Part shown: positions 60,747 through 64,000 of the stretch, piece after piece
Layout of the letters: each line of letters starts with the position of its first letter
How positions within the stretch are numbered: the stretch's first letter is position 1
Origin: Rhynchosporium graminicola
Taxonomy: Eukaryota; Ascomycota; Leotiomycetes; Helotiales; Ploettnerulaceae
Assembly: GCA_900074885.1 (NCBI GenBank)
Contig: FJUW01000004.1
Coordinates: forward strand, 682,001 to 746,000
Direction: 5' to 3'
DNA length: 64,000 bases
Translations under genes and position numbers: made by a program
The notes under the pieces: model-generated
What the model saw: only the letters and a program-made list of their open reading frames with translations
What the model was told of the DNA's origin: nothing
Database searches by the model: none

Positions 60747-63700
60747 TTACGGTCCTCTCTTCATAGTCGGAGGTTTAAAGCCTTGTCCCTTTCGACTCGC
60801 CCATCCGTCCATACTCCTCTTAACCCCTAGAGTCTTCTTCACGCCACTACCATTTTGTAGTATGGAAACCGTAGTCTCATGTTTCGAAATAGGCGGGCGG
60901 ATCAGAGACAATAAAGCCGGTTTAGCTGTTAGCCCAACAGACTTCGGTGGTATTGGCTCGACTTTGACAGGTGAGGGAGACTTCGGCCTAGGCGGCGAGC
61001 TGGAGAGAAAGACATAGGGTTTTCTAGAAACTTCAACGTCGAGATGACCAGTTTGCCGTGGTCGAGTCAGCTGGTTCGAAAGTACGATGCGATGTGTTGA
61101 TAATGAGGGTTCGATGCCAGTCGGTTGAGTGTATGTCGGCAGAGCTCTCGCCAAGTTAAAGCCCTCTCCTACTGTAGGAACAGCTGGCCTGGGTAGTTCT
61201 GATACCTTAGCGATGGATTTCGTCGGAAGCTGAGGCTCTGGCTTCCCAAGAAAGCCGAAGAGAGTACCCTGTCCCTCAGGGAGCTTCGACTTTTGTCTGC
61301 CCTTCTTCTTACCTCCATCTGTGAGAATTTCGGCATCCCGCGATTCCTTGATCGTATCGTTTGCAGATCGTTCCTTTAGAACTTGCATATGTGATCCGGC
61401 ACTCACAAAACCGCTGCTTGTAACAAGACCAGCTGCGGTGAAACTGGCAGCTCGATCCATAGTGGTCGCATATGTTGACCACCAATTCCTCTCAGGTCCT
61501 TCTTCTGGATTACTGACGGTTCTACCAAGCTCAGTCCTTCGACGCTTGGGAGCTTGCTGTCCCATGGTGAAGGTTGGGTTACCCCCAGTCATGGAATCCC
61601 ATCTGCGTTCTTTTTCTCGCTCGTCTTCTTCGCCGCCTTCAGAAAATAAGTCATCCTCAGTGCTTGGCAGGGAGGTGGAAGATACATGAATGGAACTCAT
61701 AGACGGCAGATTCCGTCGTAGTATTTGCGCCATGGTTTGGACTGTAGAAGAGAGCAGTGAAGGACCTTTGGCATCGAGTAGTGGAGCTAAACCTGGTGGA
61801 GTCAGGAACGGAGACATAATTGTATCCTCGCCTTGAGAGCTTTTCAAAGGACAGCTCATATACAACAGAGCTTTCGCTCTTGTCATAGCAACGTAAAGGA
61901 GTCGCCGCTCTTCATTAGTGTCTTCGGCGCGTGAATGTGGTATTGAGCCCTTGTAGGTGGCAGGAATGAAAACAACAGGCCATTCGAGACCTTTTGCAGC
62001 ATGTATCGTCGATATAGTGATCTGGGCTGTTAGCGCTCCCTCCGTATCATCTGTCTTGACCTCGGAAGCGAGGGCTACATTCGCAAGAAATCTGGACAAA
62101 GTTCCTGCATCTTCATTCTGCTCCAGACCATCGACCTCTGGGAGTGCTTCATCCTCTTGGCCATATGAAATTAGATCCTCGAAATCGGTCGCTTGTGTGA
62201 TGAGCTCCTGCACGTTATCCCACCTCGCTTTGTGAACATCGCCTTGGCATTCCTCGAGCCACCTCTCATAATTCGTCTTGGTGAGGACAAAATTGATCAA
62301 GCCGGAAACAGATAGCCGATCATCGTCAGCGCCAGTTATCTTAGTCCGCCCTGTCAAGATAATATTGACAAATTTGCTAATATTCTGCTGTACAGCATTG
62401 TTCAACTTCGTCTTCGCACTTCGCTTACCCTGCACAATTCCTAAGATCAGGGTCCAAAGCGTTAATTTTGACTCATCAGCCTCTTCCAGTAGCGCTTTGA
62501 TAGTTGCTTCTCCAATCCTTCGAGATGGGGTGTTGATGATTCTAGCAAGCGCATCATTATTGTCTGGCTGATTTATAATCCTTAGATAATCCAAGACCGT
62601 TTTAATTTCAACTCGGTCATAGAAACGCAATCCACCTGATTACAATTAGATAGAAGTCCAGCTGCGTTTTTCAGATAATGGGTAGTGGTGACTTGCCGAC
62701 CATCTTGTACGCAATTCCTGCCTTACCCAGAGCTGATTCGATCAGACGGGACAAGGCAGAGGATCGAAGCAAAATTGCAAAGTCATTCAAATCAAGGAGT
62801 TCCCCAGTCATTCCCTTGATCCTCTGAATCTCGGTCACAATCCATTGTGCTTCCTTATGTGCCCCTGCGAGTCTTCGGAGAACAGGCCTAGTCCCGACTG
62901 TATGAGTCGCTAAGAGGGACTTTGCAACTCTAGAACTGTCTTGTTCAATGACAGTCAAAGATGTCAGCAGAATCGCTCCAGAAGAGCGATAATTCTCTTC
63001 CAAAGCAATTGTAATTGTGTCCGGGTACTGATGAAGCAATCGTTTGTAATTCTTGACTTCTGCCGCTCGAAATCCGTAAATGCTCTGATCTGGATCCCCC
63101 ACAATCGTGATTCGCTTTCGGTGCGCAGCAAACAGTCGCATCAGGTCGAATTGTACCAGATTTGTGTCTTGAAACTCGTCGATCAATACCGCCTCCACAT
63201 TTGACACGCAGGATGGATGGTTCCGCAAGAGGTCGACGCATCGAAGGAGTAGGTCGTCATAGTCGAGCAGATTGGATCTTTCAAGGGCTTCTTCATACTC
63301 CGCGTAGCACTTTTCGAACTCTTGCTCTTCCACCTTCTTTGCGCCAGAATTGTTCCTCTTTATCGGGTGATCTGCAGATGTTCGTGCTTTCAATCCGCTG
63401 ATTCGTGACCGGGCCACCCTTGGATCTATCACAAATTCGTGTCGTTTGACGATGCGTTTAATGATCGCAAGAGAATCTGCACTATCCGCGATTCCAAAGT
63501 CCTTCTTAATGTCTATCAGATGTCCGTATCGAGCCAAGTATCGCCTTGCTATGCTATGAAACGTCCCAAGTATGAGTTTTGATTCCGTTCCATTCCCAAT
63601 TAGCTTCCCGATGCGCTCTTTCATCTCGCGCGCGGCCTTGACTGTAAAGGTCGCAACAATCACGTTCCATGGCTGTAGACCTTGCGCAAGCAGCCATGCA

Positions 63701-63828
63701 GTTCGAGACGTCAAAGTATGTGTCTTTCCACTTCCAGGACCAGCGAGAATAGCCAATGTGTCTGCAAAGGAGGACACGGCGGCATGTTGCGACTCGTTAA
63801 GTTTGGTGAGAAGGCCGTCTGGATTCAT
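60747..63828 (-). CDS. SRS2: SRS2-type UvrD/Rep DNA helicase
   Basis: Exons 63828-62697 and 62635-60747 give 1006 residues. It is a superfamily 1A 3'-5' helicase of the nucleus that strips Rad51 filaments and limits recombination at forks. Motifs: LAGPGSGKTHT (Walker A, residues 28-38), LIDEFQDTN (Walker B, near 217-221), GDPDQSIYGFRAAE (motif III), HAAKGLEWPVVFIP (motif V), VAMTRAKALLYM (motif VI). The C-tail contains QGTLFGFL at about 833, a PIP-box-like PCNA site, and YVFLSSSPP near 916, the kind of patch found near SUMO-binding ends. The intron (61 bp) starts with GC (GCAAGT), which is the only join that keeps GGLRFYDRVEIK intact. Start at the first in-frame ATG; upstream in-frame codons lack one. 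Confidence 0.95.
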
Positions 63829-64000
63829 TGTTTTCGGCAGGAGGAGAGTTTCCAATCGATTCTTGTTGCTTGCGGCAAATCCTTGTCCAATTGAGAAGAG
63901 CTTCTCGTAGCCATCGAGTTACTCCTGAGTATCGAAAGTGTGCTGTTCTGGGAGTCTAAAGTTTGTTGCTGTCGATGCCAAACAATCGATTAATTTGACG
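63829..64000. promoter_or_regulatory. 5' flank of the helicase gene
   Basis: Upstream bases up to the window edge. No TATA box is evident. An open in-frame stretch without ATG continues to about 63905. Confidence 0.35.

Overview
The window reads as nuclear DNA of a filamentous ascomycete (Pezizomycotina). Genes are split by short introns of roughly 45-85 bp with GTAAGT-like donors. There are fungal-only architectures (C2H2+Zn2Cys6 regulator, GPI-anchored Ser/Thr-rich protein, secreted tyrosinase), and transposons show repeat-induced point mutation (RIP). A Leotiomycete/Helotiales-like origin is a guess only. Two assembly gaps (24537-24598 and 55694-55889) are runs of N. I joined exons by hand from splice signals and reading frame; every exon set given without a warning adds up to an uninterrupted frame.

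Layout. 1-4648 is an AT-rich RIP-damaged block with a retroelement-like relic and two equal-length (1388 bp) Tc1/mariner-type elements. 4979-8052 (-) encodes an OSCA/CSC1-like channel. 8053-12501 is gene-poor and holds a decayed coding trace. 12502-16096 carries a divergent pair: a membrane-anchored ubiquitin protease (UBP16-like, -) and mitochondrial ribosomal protein bL9m (+). 16938-19379 is a RIP-inactivated Fot1/pogo transposon with long inverted repeats, next to FBA1 (fructose-bisphosphate aldolase, 19765-21203 +) and a KES1/OSH4 oxysterol-binding protein (22030-23273 +). 23.6-33.0 kb is a long gene-poor stretch with decayed or doubtful coding traces.

33049-34194 (+) is a DapA-superfamily lyase/aldolase, and 36278-37147 (-) a GPI-anchored secreted protein. 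39770-41233 holds the wreck of an enoyl-reductase-like medium-chain dehydrogenase. 42.6-52.4 kb is rich in secreted products: a 124-residue effector-like protein, a MYND-finger protein (probably intracellular), a nine-exon secreted tyrosinase, a broken small secreted protein gene and a BYS1-like protein. 52.4-56.2 kb is gene-poor and has a MITE-like element and the second gap. 56164-58406 (+) is a dual zinc-finger transcription factor, 58950-59884 (-) an unrecognised 287-residue protein, and 60747-63828 (-) the SRS2-type DNA helicase, with a GC-AG intron.

The housekeeping genes (channel, deubiquitinase, bL9m, aldolase, KES1, SRS2) do not form one pathway. The accessory part (about 36-52 kb) is a loose group of extracellular proteins mixed with pseudogenes, typical of a fast-evolving compartment. 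I found no clear new multi-gene system. The most useful leads are the transposon structures, the broken secreted/metabolic genes and a few unusual introns.
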